Of a stretch of 64,000 nucleotides of DNA, positions 8,874 to 17,244 are shown one piece after another. The position numbers and the translations under genes are program-made. Position 1 is the stretch's first letter. Each line of letters opens with the position of its first letter. A model generated the notes under the pieces. It was not told the DNA's origin. It saw only the letters and a list, made by a program, of their open reading frames with translations, and made no database searches. Source of the stretch: Mucilaginibacter sp. OK268 (GTDB lineage Bacteria > Bacteroidota > Bacteroidia > Sphingobacteriales > Sphingobacteriaceae); the NCBI RefSeq assembly GCF_900103125.1, contig NZ_FNJV01000002.1, positions 930,001 through 994,000 on the forward strand, written 5' to 3'.

Positions 8874-9344
8874 TTATCCTACAATACTGCCCAAATCGGC
8901 AGGTGAATAATTTATTGATTTGAGGGTTTTGTTATCTGCTGTGCGGTAAACCAGGAACAATCCGTCAATTTCTTTATAGTGCGATTCGGTACCTGCTATA
9001 TTGCGGTAATGCTCGATTGTTTGATTAGCCTCCTCAATGGTTTTGCAGGCTTTGCTCATGTTGGAGCGGTGCACCTCATCAAACAGTTCTTTAAATTTTT
9101 GACCCAGCCCAAATTCCAATACCGCGCCCGATAGTACATATTGCAGATCGCAAAGGGCATCGGCTATTTCAACCAGGTTGTTATCATCAACCGCTTGTTG
9201 CAGCTCTTTCAGCTCTTCGGCAAGCAACTCAATGCGCAACTGGCTGCGTTCTTTTGATGGAATAGTCGGCTCGGCAATAATAGGGTGTTTAAAAGTGGTA
9301 TGAAATTCGGCTACCTGGTTTAATGAGTTTAAATCTTTGATCAT
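8874..9344 (-). CDS. MazG-like / HisE-like nucleotide pyrophosphohydrolase
   Basis: All-alpha NTP pyrophosphohydrolase fold. The metal-binding pattern is visible as ELLAEELKELQQAVDDNN followed by EIADALCDLQYVL, giving the E-x-x-E...E/D-x-x-D layout. The first 30 residues (QVAEFHTTFKHPIIAEP) match a phage- and bacterial-type subgroup often annotated as phosphoribosyl-ATP diphosphohydrolase-like. Substrate is unknown; house-cleaning of non-canonical nucleotides is a guess from the family. It is distinct from the true mazG at 54660. Upstream of rlmF. Confidence 0.75.
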   Translation of the reverse strand: MIKDLNSLNQVAEFHTTFKHPIIAEPTIPSKERSQLRIELLAEELKELQQAVDDNNLVEIADALCDLQYVLSGAVLEFGLGQKFKELFDEVHRSNMSKACKTIEEANQTIEHYRNIAGTESHYKEIDGLFLVYRTADNKTLKSINYSPADLGSIVG

Positions 9345-9684
9345 GATATTAAAGCAATATAAGTGCTGCTAAGTTATCAATTAACCCAAAAGCTTTCAAA
9401 AAATGATTGTCTTTAAAATTTGGAAGCGTTGCCTGGTCAGATTATTTATGCTATACATATTCATCAATTTAATCAAAATAACACCCAATTACGCGCATTG
9501 ATAATATACAATTAATATAAAAAGTTAATATTAGGGCCTTAAAAATGAACGGAATAGCTCATTTATTTTATTAATAATTACTTAACATTGACTATCTTTA
9601 TTAACATAAACATAATATTAAACTCACTGTTTATTAACTTAGCTTTGTGCCGAAAAATAATTTAGAATTTCCTTGTCCAATAAT
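9345..9684. other. AT-rich intergenic region between divergent genes
   Basis: No gene is visible. The stretch is strongly AT-rich and contains a TAGCTTTG promoter box (9640-9647) for the rightward basic protein, and a TATCTTTA at 9593-9600 of unclear role. Confidence 0.5.
9640..9647 (+). promoter_or_regulatory. Promoter -7 box of the histone-like gene
   Basis: TAGCTTTG fits TAnnTTTG and lies 37 bp before the ATG at 9685. The -33 position has no clear TTTG. Confidence 0.5.
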
Positions 9685-10080
9685 ATGAAAAACGATAAAA
9701 ATAAAACCGCCGCTAAAGAGGCCCGTAAAACACTAAAAAAACAATTGAACGATAAATTGTTTGCCCAGATCAAAACTGTGGTAGGCGAATTTGAATCTGA
9801 TCTGAAAAAGGTAAACAAGGCCATTGAAAAAGCCGCGAAAAACCTGGCTAAAACATTAGCTGCAAAAATAGGTGCAGAAAGCACCACTCCGGCCGTTAAA
9901 ACAGTAAAAGAAAAAAAGACAGCAACAGCTGCCCCTGTTGCTAAAACAGCGTCTGTTACACCGGCTCCAAAAGTGGCCGCACCGAAAGTTGCCGCAGCTA
10001 AAAAACCGGCAGCAGCACCAGCTCCTGCAAAAACTGCAACCAAACCTACTGCTAAAAAGGTAACAACCCCTAAAGCGTAA
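9685..10080 (+). CDS. Lys/Ala/Pro-rich histone H1-like protein
   Basis: Small basic protein of 131 residues. Residues 1-65 look like a charged helical domain (KEARKTLKKQLNDKLFAQIK ... KAIEKAAKNLAKTLAAKIG). The rest is a low-complexity tail of Lys, Ala, Pro, Thr with repeats such as APKVAAPKVAAAKKPAAAPA. This matches the histone H1/Hc1-like proteins of Bacteroidota, which bind DNA and compact the nucleoid; binding here is inferred from composition. A TTG at 9673 is an alternative start, but ATG 9685 (MKNDKNK) is preferred. It has its own promoter box and terminator. Confidence 0.75.
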   Translation: MKNDKNKTAAKEARKTLKKQLNDKLFAQIKTVVGEFESDLKKVNKAIEKAAKNLAKTLAAKIGAESTTPAVKTVKEKKTATAAPVAKTASVTPAPKVAAPKVAAAKKPAAAPAPAKTATKPTAKKVTTPKA

Positions 10081-10119
10081 GTTATATATAACTATATATT
10101 GAGCATAATTATGCTCAAA

Positions 10120-10157
10120 AATAAGCAAGACTCCAACAAAGCCTTGCTTATTTTTTT
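10120..10157 (+). terminator. Terminator after the histone-like gene
   Basis: Ten-bp arms AATAAGCAAG / CTTGCTTATT with a 13-nt loop are followed by a T-run. A smaller palindrome, GAGCATAATTATGCTC, lies just before at 10101-10116. Confidence 0.8.
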
Positions 10158-10271
10158 GATTATTTTTTTATCAGAACAGATCGCAAATCCTCAACTCATC
10201 CTTCCCCCGGAGTCCCGGATATCGGCACTTGATCTCAAGCCTAAGCCACATCCTGCCTGTTTTTAACTATC

Positions 10272-10288
10272 GTAGTGGTAAAGTAGTG
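10272..10288 (+). promoter_or_regulatory. Regulon motif site 1 (GTAGTG direct repeat)
   Basis: GTAGTGGTAAAGTAGTG: two GTAGTG half-sites spaced 11 bp, one helix turn. It lies 168 bp before the ATG of the DUF5009-chitinase operon and 32 bp before a TAGTTTTG promoter box. The site in front of the PTS operon has exactly the same 168-bp distance. Confidence 0.7.
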
Positions 10289-10320
10289 CCTCATTAATAT
10301 AATCCGGTCTGTTTCCCTTT

Positions 10321-10328
10321 TAGTTTTG
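10321..10328 (+). promoter_or_regulatory. Promoter -7 box of the DUF5009-chitinase operon
   Basis: TAGTTTTG fits TAnnTTTG. It lies downstream of regulon site 1, as expected for activation from an upstream operator. Confidence 0.45.
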
Positions 10329-10456
10329 CTTACAGACAATAAAACAAATTTGCTTAATTTAAACTCGTGTATTTATCTGCCGAAGGCAAGTCTGTATTGC
10401 TGAAAATTCAGAGATGTACCATGCCTTATTCATATTTCACAGTTAAACCCGTTTAA

Positions 10457-11629
10457 ATGCAACAGTTACCCAAGCGCCTTTTATCCATCGATGTGCTGCG
10501 AGCCATCACCATGTTACTGATGATATTTGTTAATGACGCCAGTGGTGTAAAAAATATCCCCGAATGGATAGATCATGCACCGGGTAAGGCCGACGCCATG
10601 GGCTTTGCTGATACTATATTTCCGGCATTTTTATTTATCGTGGGCTTGTCCTTACCATTTGCTATCAAAAACAGGCTCAATAAAGGCGATTCCTTTACCT
10701 CTATTTTATTTTACATACTTACCCGGAGCGCGGCGCTCTTGATCATGGGTTTTTATCACGTAAACCTGGAAAGCTACGACAATACTTCCCTGTTGCCTAA
10801 AGCTTTATGGGCTATACTGATCACTCTGGCCTTTTTCCTGATATGGCTGGATTATCCCGAAACCATGACCAAAGTCAAAAGGTACATCTTTCAGGGTCTG
10901 GGTATAGCTATCCTGATTGCCATGGCTATTGTATATAAAGGCAATGACGACGGCGAAATTACCGGCATGCGCCCGGAATGGTGGGGAATACTGGGCATCA
11001 TTGGCTGGGCTTACCTCATATGTGCCATTGTTTACCTGCTGGCTAAGGGTAAACTGAATATCCTTTTTCCGGTGTTGATATTATTTGTAGCCATCAATAT
11101 AGCTCGCCATACCGGCATCATTCACAAAAGACTATTCCTCATCGGCGATGCCTCTTCCTTGTGTTTAACCATGGGTGGCATTGTGATATCAGAATTGTAC
11201 GCCCGCCTGGTTTCGCTTGGCAAAACGCAACGCATGTGGCTTATCTTTGGGCTTACCGGGGTGTTATTGATCGTACTGGGGCTGGTAATACGGCCGTATA
11301 CGCAAGGCATCTCTAAGATCCGCTCCACCCCTGCATGGATATTTATTTGCAGTGGTATCACCATCCTGGTATTTGAGCTGATGATTTACCTGGTTGATGT
11401 AAAAGGCAAAAAAGACTGGTTCAAATGGATCTGGCCGGCGGGTACCAGCACGCTTACCTGTTACCTGATGCCTTATTTCCAGGTTTTTCTGCTGATGCTT
11501 TTCCATATCACTTATCCGGATATTTTCAATTCGGGCATTATTGGCCTGGCCCGTTCTATGGCTACCGCATTTATATTGATCGCCCTGGTTGGGCTCATGG
11601 AAAAAAAGCGGATCAGGCTCAAAGTTTAA
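10457..11629 (+). CDS. DUF5009 / NagX-like membrane acyltransferase (second copy)
   Basis: Polytopic membrane protein of 390 residues, about ten hydrophobic segments. It opens with RLLSIDVLRAITMLLMIFVN, the same position as the LRGFD motif in the 6615 gene, followed by DTIFPAFLFIVGLSLPFAI. Compared with that gene, LRGFD is LRAIT here, so the two have diverged. NagX-type proteins have been linked to N-acetylation of glucosamine in chitin or heparan use; that role is inferred here from the chitinase 35 bp downstream. Regulon site 1 lies upstream. Confidence 0.78.
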   Translation: MQQLPKRLLSIDVLRAITMLLMIFVNDASGVKNIPEWIDHAPGKADAMGFADTIFPAFLFIVGLSLPFAIKNRLNKGDSFTSILFYILTRSAALLIMGFYHVNLESYDNTSLLPKALWAILITLAFFLIWLDYPETMTKVKRYIFQGLGIAILIAMAIVYKGNDDGEITGMRPEWWGILGIIGWAYLICAIVYLLAKGKLNILFPVLILFVAINIARHTGIIHKRLFLIGDASSLCLTMGGIVISELYARLVSLGKTQRMWLIFGLTGVLLIVLGLVIRPYTQGISKIRSTPAWIFICSGITILVFELMIYLVDVKGKKDWFKWIWPAGTSTLTCYLMPYFQVFLLMLFHITYPDIFNSGIIGLARSMATAFILIALVGLMEKKRIRLKV

Positions 11630-11664
11630 TACATAATCACACCATACTTAAACCTCATCATAAA

Positions 11665-12828
11665 ATGATCAACCTAAAACTTCGTAAACAGGTAGCGGCC
11701 AAAGTCATGCTTTGTTTATTGCCATTTTTATTACCAGCGATTACACTCCAGGCACAAAAAGCAGCTAAAAAACCCAAATATGTAATTATTGGATACGTGG
11801 GCGGGTACAAGGGTGTAGCCAATATGGAAATGGTGAACCCTGAAAAGCTTACCCACATCAATTATGCTTTTGTAAACGTAAAAAACAACCGTGCCTTTTT
11901 AAGTCACGAAAGAACAGATACTATCAATTTCAGGAACCTGGTACAGCTTAAAAAGCGTAACCCTGCCCTTAAAGTGCTCATATCCATAGGCGGTTGGACC
12001 TGGAGCGGAAATTTCTCTGACGCCGTATTAACCGACACCGCCCGCGAAGCCTTTGCGGCCAGCGCTGTGGCCATCATTAAAAAATTTGATCTTGACGGTA
12101 TTGATATCGACTGGGAGTACCCCGGTATGGCAGGCAACACCGGTAATATTTACCGCCCTGAGGATAAAGTAAACTATACCCTGATGTTTAAGGCCCTGCG
12201 ACATGACCTGGATATATTAGAAAAACAGGTCGGTAAAAAATTATTGCTTACTACGGCTGTTGGAGGTTTTAAGCGTTTTTTAGATCATACCGAGATGGAT
12301 AAGGTGCAGCAATACCTCGACTATATAAACCTCATGACCTATGATTACTTCCAGGATGGCTCGGGTATAGCGGTTCATCATACCAACCTGTATGCCTCCA
12401 AACAATACCAAACAGAAAATTATGCCGATAAAGCCGTATCTGATTATATGGCTGCCGGTGTGCCTGCCAGCAAGCTGGTATTAGGCGTGGCTTTTTATGG
12501 TCGCTCCTCAAAGGTGCTGGATATTGCCCAGAACGGACTGGGGATGAAAAGAGGCGAGTACATGCATGTAGGTGGTTATACGCTGATCAAAGACAGCTTG
12601 CTGAACCGCAATGGTTTTAAATATTACCGCGACCGCAATGCCGAAGCTCCTTACCTGTTCAATGCAGCCACCAGGCAATTTATATCGTACGATGATGAAT
12701 GGTCGATAAAAGCCAAATGTCATTACCTCATCAAACATAAAATGGCCGGCGTAATGTTTTGGGAATATGCTGATGACAAAAAGGAGTACTTGCTAAATGA
12801 GATAGATGCAAGGTTGATAACGAGGTAA
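11665..12828 (+). CDS. Secreted GH18 chitinase
   Basis: Glycoside hydrolase family 18 enzyme, expected to cleave beta-1,4 bonds of chitin oligomers. The catalytic motif DLDGIDIDWEYP (DxxDxDxE, Glu as acid) is intact. SIGGWT before it, and MTYDYF and MFWEYADD after it, are the other GH18 strand motifs. Residues 1-30 are a signal peptide ending near LQAQ. Only the catalytic barrel with a small insertion is present; no carbohydrate-binding module is visible. The ORF extends to 11425 inside the previous gene, but the ATG at 11665 directly precedes the signal peptide. Cotranscription with the DUF5009 gene is likely. Confidence 0.92.
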   Translation: MINLKLRKQVAAKVMLCLLPFLLPAITLQAQKAAKKPKYVIIGYVGGYKGVANMEMVNPEKLTHINYAFVNVKNNRAFLSHERTDTINFRNLVQLKKRNPALKVLISIGGWTWSGNFSDAVLTDTAREAFAASAVAIIKKFDLDGIDIDWEYPGMAGNTGNIYRPEDKVNYTLMFKALRHDLDILEKQVGKKLLLTTAVGGFKRFLDHTEMDKVQQYLDYINLMTYDYFQDGSGIAVHHTNLYASKQYQTENYADKAVSDYMAAGVPASKLVLGVAFYGRSSKVLDIAQNGLGMKRGEYMHVGGYTLIKDSLLNRNGFKYYRDRNAEAPYLFNAATRQFISYDDEWSIKAKCHYLIKHKMAGVMFWEYADDKKEYLLNEIDARLITR

Positions 12829-12850
12829 ATTAGTCTTCTGATCTTCAACA

Positions 12851-12933
12851 CGTCATTGCGAGGTACGAAGCAATCCCTGATTTGCAGAGTCGCTCTGTAT
12901 AGTTTAGAGATTGCTTCGTACCTCGCAATGACG
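12851..12933. repeat. REP-like palindromic element, copy 2
   Basis: Arms CGTCATTGCGAGGTACGAAG and the complementary end match copy 1 at 7777-7877; the centre differs and is shorter. It lies between convergent genes. Confidence 0.85.
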
Positions 12934-12994
12934 CACTTTTTGCAGTTAGTTAATTACGTTCATCTGCACATCTAAAATCTGCACATCCGCACAT

Positions 12995-13747
12995 CTACTT
13001 CCTCCTCAACCACAGCACAGCATTCTCAAACAGTTTGTTTTGCGTATCTGAAGTAAATATCTGGTCGCCGTGCCCCATGTTAATATACAGCATTTTGTAT
13101 TTGGTGTTCGTCCACACTACCGGGATATCACCTTCGCGGATAATGTCCTTTTTACCCAGGGGATAATTTGCCGGATCAAGCGTTACCAAAACTTTAATGT
13201 CTTTATTTAACCGCGGACTTGGTTTCCACCCGTACCATTCATTAATAGGCGCTACAAAATGAACCGGGATACCTTTGGTTACCGGATGTTTACTATCATC
13301 AATCACCAGCTTTGCGGGTAGTGGTGGCCAGCTGTTGTTATAAAAAACAGCACTACCCAAAAAGCTTACAAACCAGGGCCATTTGGTATATTTATCATTA
13401 TATCCGGCCACGTGAAAACCGACCCAGGCACCGCCGTTATCCATGTATTTTACAAAGGCATTGCGTTGTTCTTCGTTCTGCGGAAAATCATTCAGCCAGA
13501 TGATGAGCTGGTAATTTTTAAGGTTATCATCATTCAAATTTTTCCAGTTGGTGGTAGCCTCAAAGGCAAAGCCATCTTTAGCTGCCAGATCGGTAAAATA
13601 CTTGATGGCATCATTGGCAAAATCAACATGATCCGATTCGACCGTGGTGGTATAAAGGGCCAGCATTTTAAATTTAGCGCCCTGGGCAAACACCGCGGTA
13701 CAGAAAACAATAGCTATCAGCAGGCAAAACAGTTTTTTAAACATCAT
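12995..13747 (-). CDS. Secreted ThuA-like protein (1)
   Basis: ThuA family protein with a class I glutamine amidotransferase-like fold, named after a trehalose-utilisation gene; biochemical role unsettled. Signal peptide of about 21 residues (ending VFAQG). Conserved features are FKMLALYTTTVESDHVDFAN, GGAWVGFHVAGY, a PVTKGIP segment, an EWYGWKPSPR region and a final WTNTKYKMLYINMGHG. It lacks the early GGHH found in its neighbour (SDHV here). It lies 20 bp after the next ThuA gene in the same direction. The location in an amino-sugar cluster suggests a role in sugar turnover. Confidence 0.85.
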   Translation of the reverse strand: MMFKKLFCLLIAIVFCTAVFAQGAKFKMLALYTTTVESDHVDFANDAIKYFTDLAAKDGFAFEATTNWKNLNDDNLKNYQLIIWLNDFPQNEEQRNAFVKYMDNGGAWVGFHVAGYNDKYTKWPWFVSFLGSAVFYNNSWPPLPAKLVIDDSKHPVTKGIPVHFVAPINEWYGWKPSPRLNKDIKVLVTLDPANYPLGKKDIIREGDIPVVWTNTKYKMLYINMGHGDQIFTSDTQNKLFENAVLWLRRK

Positions 13748-13767
13748 ATGGTTATTTAATGTTGGTA

Positions 13768-14523
13768 TTATTTACCTACAGCCCAGAAAATAGCGTTAGT
13801 CACCAGTTTTACCCAGGCCGGGTTATCCAGCAGATTTGGCGAATGGCCCATGAAAATATAAACGTTACGGGCCTTTTTCTGCTCGTTAGTCCATACCACA
13901 GGATGATCGCCCATTTTGATATCTCCCTGCGGATCGTAGGTTGATTCGTCAACGCTGGCCAGTACATGTACATTAGGGCGCGGGCTTTTATCATAGGTAT
14001 ACCATTCCTCCTGCTGTATCAGGAACGACGCGGGCACACCTTTCATCACCGGGTGCTTTTTATCTTCTACGTTCACCTTGCCTTTGGCAAAAGTGGCGAT
14101 GTAGTTTTTGTAGGTGATGCCTCCCATAAAGTTCGAGAACCATTGCCACTCGTGATAGCCATCAAACTCACCCAAAAGCGTAGCGTGATGAAAGCCTACC
14201 CAGCCACCTTTACCTTCGTCAATATATTTCTGAAAGGCAGCCATAGCCTTATCAGTCCAGGCATAGGGTACATAATCCAGCTGCAAAAACAATTGGTACT
14301 GGCTCAAAAAGGCATCGTCTATTTTGTCGGTATTTTGTATATAATCGATAGTAAAGCCCTTTTCAGCGGCCAGTTTATCCAGCCATACTTTGGCGCGTTT
14401 GGAGAACTCAATATGGTGCCCCCCATTCTCATACAGGGCCAGTACTTTAAAATGTTTGGTTTGCGCGTTGAGGTTAAAGCAGATAAATATGCCGAGGCAA
14501 ATGAACAGCAGTAGTTTTTTCAT
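13768..14523 (-). CDS. Secreted ThuA-like protein (2)
   Basis: ThuA family protein, 251 residues, with signal peptide (FICLGIFICFNLNAQ). Motifs are VLALYENGGHHIEFS, GWVGFHHATLLGEFDGY, a KHPVMKGVPASF segment, EEWYTYDKSPRPNVHVLASV and HPVVWTNE. It is closer in sequence to the 15259 protein (shared FHH and DEWYTY..SPRPNVHVLAS) than to its neighbour at 12995. Middle gene of a three-gene leftward operon with spacings of about 20 bp. Confidence 0.87.
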   Translation of the reverse strand: MKKLLLFICLGIFICFNLNAQTKHFKVLALYENGGHHIEFSKRAKVWLDKLAAEKGFTIDYIQNTDKIDDAFLSQYQLFLQLDYVPYAWTDKAMAAFQKYIDEGKGGWVGFHHATLLGEFDGYHEWQWFSNFMGGITYKNYIATFAKGKVNVEDKKHPVMKGVPASFLIQQEEWYTYDKSPRPNVHVLASVDESTYDPQGDIKMGDHPVVWTNEQKKARNVYIFMGHSPNLLDNPAWVKLVTNAIFWAVGK

Positions 14524-14541
14524 ATGTTTTTTAGTAAGATT

Positions 14542-15084
14542 TTATTTGTCCATGATGGTTTTAAACGAGGTTAGCAGCGTACGAGAGTTGTTATTTAAAC
14601 CGGTAAACAATCGCTTATCCTCCACCGACCAGGGATACCCCTGACGATAATCCCACCAGCGATATTCAATTTTGGAGTATTCATTGGTGATGCCCTTTTC
14701 TATCGGCTTTTCGTAGTAATTATAAGCGCGATAGGTATACCCGGTATCGGTCACCGTAATACTTACATTGAATTTTAACCAGTAATAGTTCCCTGAGTCG
14801 CTGGCGATCACTTTGAACAAGCCTATGCCATTGATAGTTCCGGCTTGCTCATCAATAACGGCTTTGCCCTCCGGCTGATCTGGAAATACGGTACTAAACC
14901 AATGTCTGGCCCGCTGAAACAGTTCGGCTTTGCCTGCTATATTTTTTGAGGTGTTCTCGTAATTCACTTTCCCCTTTTTCATGGGGATATCAATTTTAGC
15001 AGTATCCGTTTGCGCAAATGCAAAAGCAGGCAACACTAAACAATATACCATAAAGTAAAGGATAACAAGAGGCGTTCTTTTCAT
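14542..15084 (-). CDS. Secreted DUF4468-type protein
   Basis: A 180-residue exported protein. The signal peptide begins MKRTPLVILYFMVYC and ends near AFAQ. The mature part resembles DUF4468 (a TBP-like fold, common in Bacteroidota and of unknown function), with LFQRARHWFSTVFPDQPEGK and a beta-rich core ending in LLTSFKTIMDK. The frame is open to 15132, but the Met 16 residues in starts a normal signal peptide, so I used 15084. First gene of the leftward ThuA operon, with regulon site 2 86 bp upstream. Confidence 0.65.
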   Translation of the reverse strand: MKRTPLVILYFMVYCLVLPAFAFAQTDTAKIDIPMKKGKVNYENTSKNIAGKAELFQRARHWFSTVFPDQPEGKAVIDEQAGTINGIGLFKVIASDSGNYYWLKFNVSITVTDTGYTYRAYNYYEKPIEKGITNEYSKIEYRWWDYRQGYPWSVEDKRLFTGLNNNSRTLLTSFKTIMDK

Positions 15085-15170
15085 ACAGGTGATAAAATGA
15101 GGGTAGTACGTCAGCAGCACTACAACAACCAAATATCTTAATTTGAACCTATATAAAGCCTTTATAGCTG

Positions 15171-15187
15171 CCCTACTTTACCACTAC
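15171..15187 (-). promoter_or_regulatory. Regulon motif site 2
   Basis: On the minus strand GTAGTGGTAAAGTAGGG, 16 of 17 bases as site 1. It lies between the divergent DUF4468-ThuA operon (86 bp away, same orientation) and the ThuA gene at 15259 (71 bp away) and may serve both. Confidence 0.65.
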
Positions 15188-15258
15188 CTTGCTCCAATTG
15201 GTAATACCTAATAAAAAGTTTCAGCTATAATTGCCCGACCTAAACCGAAGGTCGTGCT

Positions 15259-16029
15259 ATGAAAACATTTAAAATTACTTCCATCATTTTGCTGCTCGTT
15301 ATTGGCAGCTCGCTCATCAGTGTTGCACAAAATAAACAGCCACGTTTCAAGGCTATTGCCATTGCCGAAGTTGGCGGGGGCCATGCCCTGTTTGATGCCG
15401 CGGCCAAAATATGGCTGGATAAGCTGGCTATCGATAGTAATTTCACCATTGATTACATCACCAATACCCAACCTATAACTAAGGATTTTCTGAAACAATA
15501 TCAGTTGTTTATACAGCTGGATTACCCACCCTACCCCTGGGGACCGGAAGCACAGGCGGCTTTTACCGAATACCTGGAGCAGGGCAAAGGCGGCTGGATA
15601 GGTTTTCATCACCCCACCCTGCTGGGAGTGTTTGATGGTTACCCCATGTGGCAGTGGTATTGCCAGTTTATGGGTGGCATCGAATTTAAGGATACCATAC
15701 ACGGCGGTACAACGGCGCTGCTTACTATTGAGGATAAAAACCACCCCATTATGGCCGGATTACCCGCATCATTTACGACCAAAGATGAATGGTATACGTA
15801 CAACCATAGTCCGCGCCCTAATGTGCATGTACTGGCCAGTATTGACGAAAGCACCTATGTACCTGATAAGCCCATCAAAATGGGGGACCACCCCGTGATA
15901 TGGACCAACGAGCACATCAAGGCCAAAAACATATACATAGCCATGGGGCACTTCCCCGAGCTTTTCCAGGACAGCACGTTTACTACCCTGGTGAGGAACA
16001 CGATATTTTGGGCAGCGAGGTTTAATTAG
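15259..16029 (+). CDS. Secreted ThuA-like protein (3)
   Basis: ThuA family protein, 256 residues, signal peptide ending SVAQN. Motifs are IAIAEVGGGHALFD, KGGWIGFHHPTLLGVFDGYP, KNHPIMAGLPASF, DEWYTYNHSPRPNVHVLAS and HPVIWTNE. It is a clear paralogue of 13768 and is transcribed in the opposite direction from a shared intergenic region with regulon site 2. The IS110 element starts 44 bp after its stop. Confidence 0.87.
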   Translation: MKTFKITSIILLLVIGSSLISVAQNKQPRFKAIAIAEVGGGHALFDAAAKIWLDKLAIDSNFTIDYITNTQPITKDFLKQYQLFIQLDYPPYPWGPEAQAAFTEYLEQGKGGWIGFHHPTLLGVFDGYPMWQWYCQFMGGIEFKDTIHGGTTALLTIEDKNHPIMAGLPASFTTKDEWYTYNHSPRPNVHVLASIDESTYVPDKPIKMGDHPVIWTNEHIKAKNIYIAMGHFPELFQDSTFTTLVRNTIFWAARFN

Positions 16030-16168
16030 TGAATTAGTGATTGGAAATAACTTTTTTCTTTTTGTCAGCAGATTCTGTGATGCGATCCAAATATTTAATA
16101 AATTTGATTTATTAAAGGCGGCTTTAAGTTAGCCTGATTAGGGCGGTTCATTTTTCGTAATGGCTGCC

Positions 16169-17215
16169 CTAAGTATTTTGTAGTATTGTTAATTTGTTAG
16201 CGCTCTCCAAATGATCTTTAGCGAAAGGTTTGTCAGTTTTCCAGATGACGAAGATCAGTTCCAATAATTTTCTTTGCAATGCCACTGCTGCTTTCATTTT
16301 TATGCCATGCCTGGATACCAATCGAGTAAAGATCACTTTAAACTGCTCGTTATGTTTAATGGCAGATAATGCCGGTAAGTGCATGGCTTTGCGTAGATGC
16401 CGGTTTCCTTTTTTTGATATTCTAGGTTTTCCCTTGACTAATGTACCTGATTGTTTTTCCCTAATATCCAATCCACTATAACTAGCCAATTGTCTTTTAT
16501 TGCGTATTAATTCAAAGCCGTTTGTTTCGGCCAATACAATTATAGCCGTTAGCTTACCTACTCCGGGTATAGAAGTGATCGTCTGTACCTTTTTAAGTAA
16601 TTCGTTGTCTTGCTTCACAATTTCAGCTATATCTCCTTTAATCTCTTTTTCCTGTTCGTTAAGGAACCTGATCCTGCTATTAATTCTGTTAACACTTCTC
16701 TGATTGGGGAAGGCTTCCGCCAGTTCTGCATGCAGCTGATTTTTCAACAGGGTTCGTTCAGCAATTAGTTGATCCCGTTCACGGGTTAACTGTTTAAGAT
16801 CTCTGAATATCTTTTTGGGTTTCAGCCATACCTCCAGTTTTCTTTCCAGGCCGAACCGGGCTATAGTTTGCGAAGCTGTTTTATCTGTAATGGTGTTTAT
16901 ATCCAGCGTTCTGAAATAATTACTGATCTTGTTAGGTAGTACTATACTTAACTCAAAGCCATTGTCTGCCAGATAATAAGCTAACGATTCATGATAAACG
17001 CCTGTAGCTTCCATTACATAACGGACCTTAACTTTGTCATCAGTGATCGTTGCCGACCATTGAATCAAAGCTTTAAATCCTTTTTCGTTATTGGGGAATG
17101 TTTTGAAGGCGAAAATTTCCAATGTCAGTTCCTGATCCATACGCCCCATAGATACAACTAATTCTTTTTGAGCTACATCAATACCCGCTACCTGCTTTAA
17201 AATGTTTGTCATCAT
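16169..17215 (-). CDS. IS110-family transposase/recombinase
   Basis: DEDD-type recombinase that moves circular IS110 elements under guidance of an RNA (bridge RNA/seekRNA in characterised members). The N-terminal RuvC-like domain shows GIDVAQKELVVSMGR (first Asp), VMEATGVYHE (Glu) and TITDKTASQTIARFGLER (third Asp). A helical middle follows (RERDQLIAERTLLKNQLHAE). The C-terminal Transposase_20 domain has ITSIPGVGKLTAIIVLAETN and SYSGLDIREKQSGT. Full length at 348 residues, no frameshift. Where KTDxxDA would give the fourth acid, an Ala stands; I recall this in related Bacteroidota proteins, so it may not mean inactivity. Confidence 0.92.
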   Translation of the reverse strand: MMTNILKQVAGIDVAQKELVVSMGRMDQELTLEIFAFKTFPNNEKGFKALIQWSATITDDKVKVRYVMEATGVYHESLAYYLADNGFELSIVLPNKISNYFRTLDINTITDKTASQTIARFGLERKLEVWLKPKKIFRDLKQLTRERDQLIAERTLLKNQLHAELAEAFPNQRSVNRINSRIRFLNEQEKEIKGDIAEIVKQDNELLKKVQTITSIPGVGKLTAIIVLAETNGFELIRNKRQLASYSGLDIREKQSGTLVKGKPRISKKGNRHLRKAMHLPALSAIKHNEQFKVIFTRLVSRHGIKMKAAVALQRKLLELIFVIWKTDKPFAKDHLESANKLTILQNT

Positions 17216-17244
17216 ATTATATTTAGGATATCAACAAGTGAATA

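Noticed and set aside
9639..10128. Leftward Ala/Phe- and Cys/Arg-rich frames opposite the histone-like gene
   Set aside because: Low-complexity mirror of the Lys/Ala repeat; the rightward gene has promoter and terminator.
11425..11664. Longer N-terminus of the chitinase
   Set aside because: It lies inside the preceding gene in another frame, and the signal peptide starts at 11665.
15208..15744. 178-codon leftward frame opposite the ThuA gene
   Set aside because: Shadow of a clear ThuA gene, no motif of its own.
16065..16168. Terminal inverted repeats or target duplication longer than 4 bp at the IS element
   Set aside because: No such repeats are visible, which is expected for IS110 elements.
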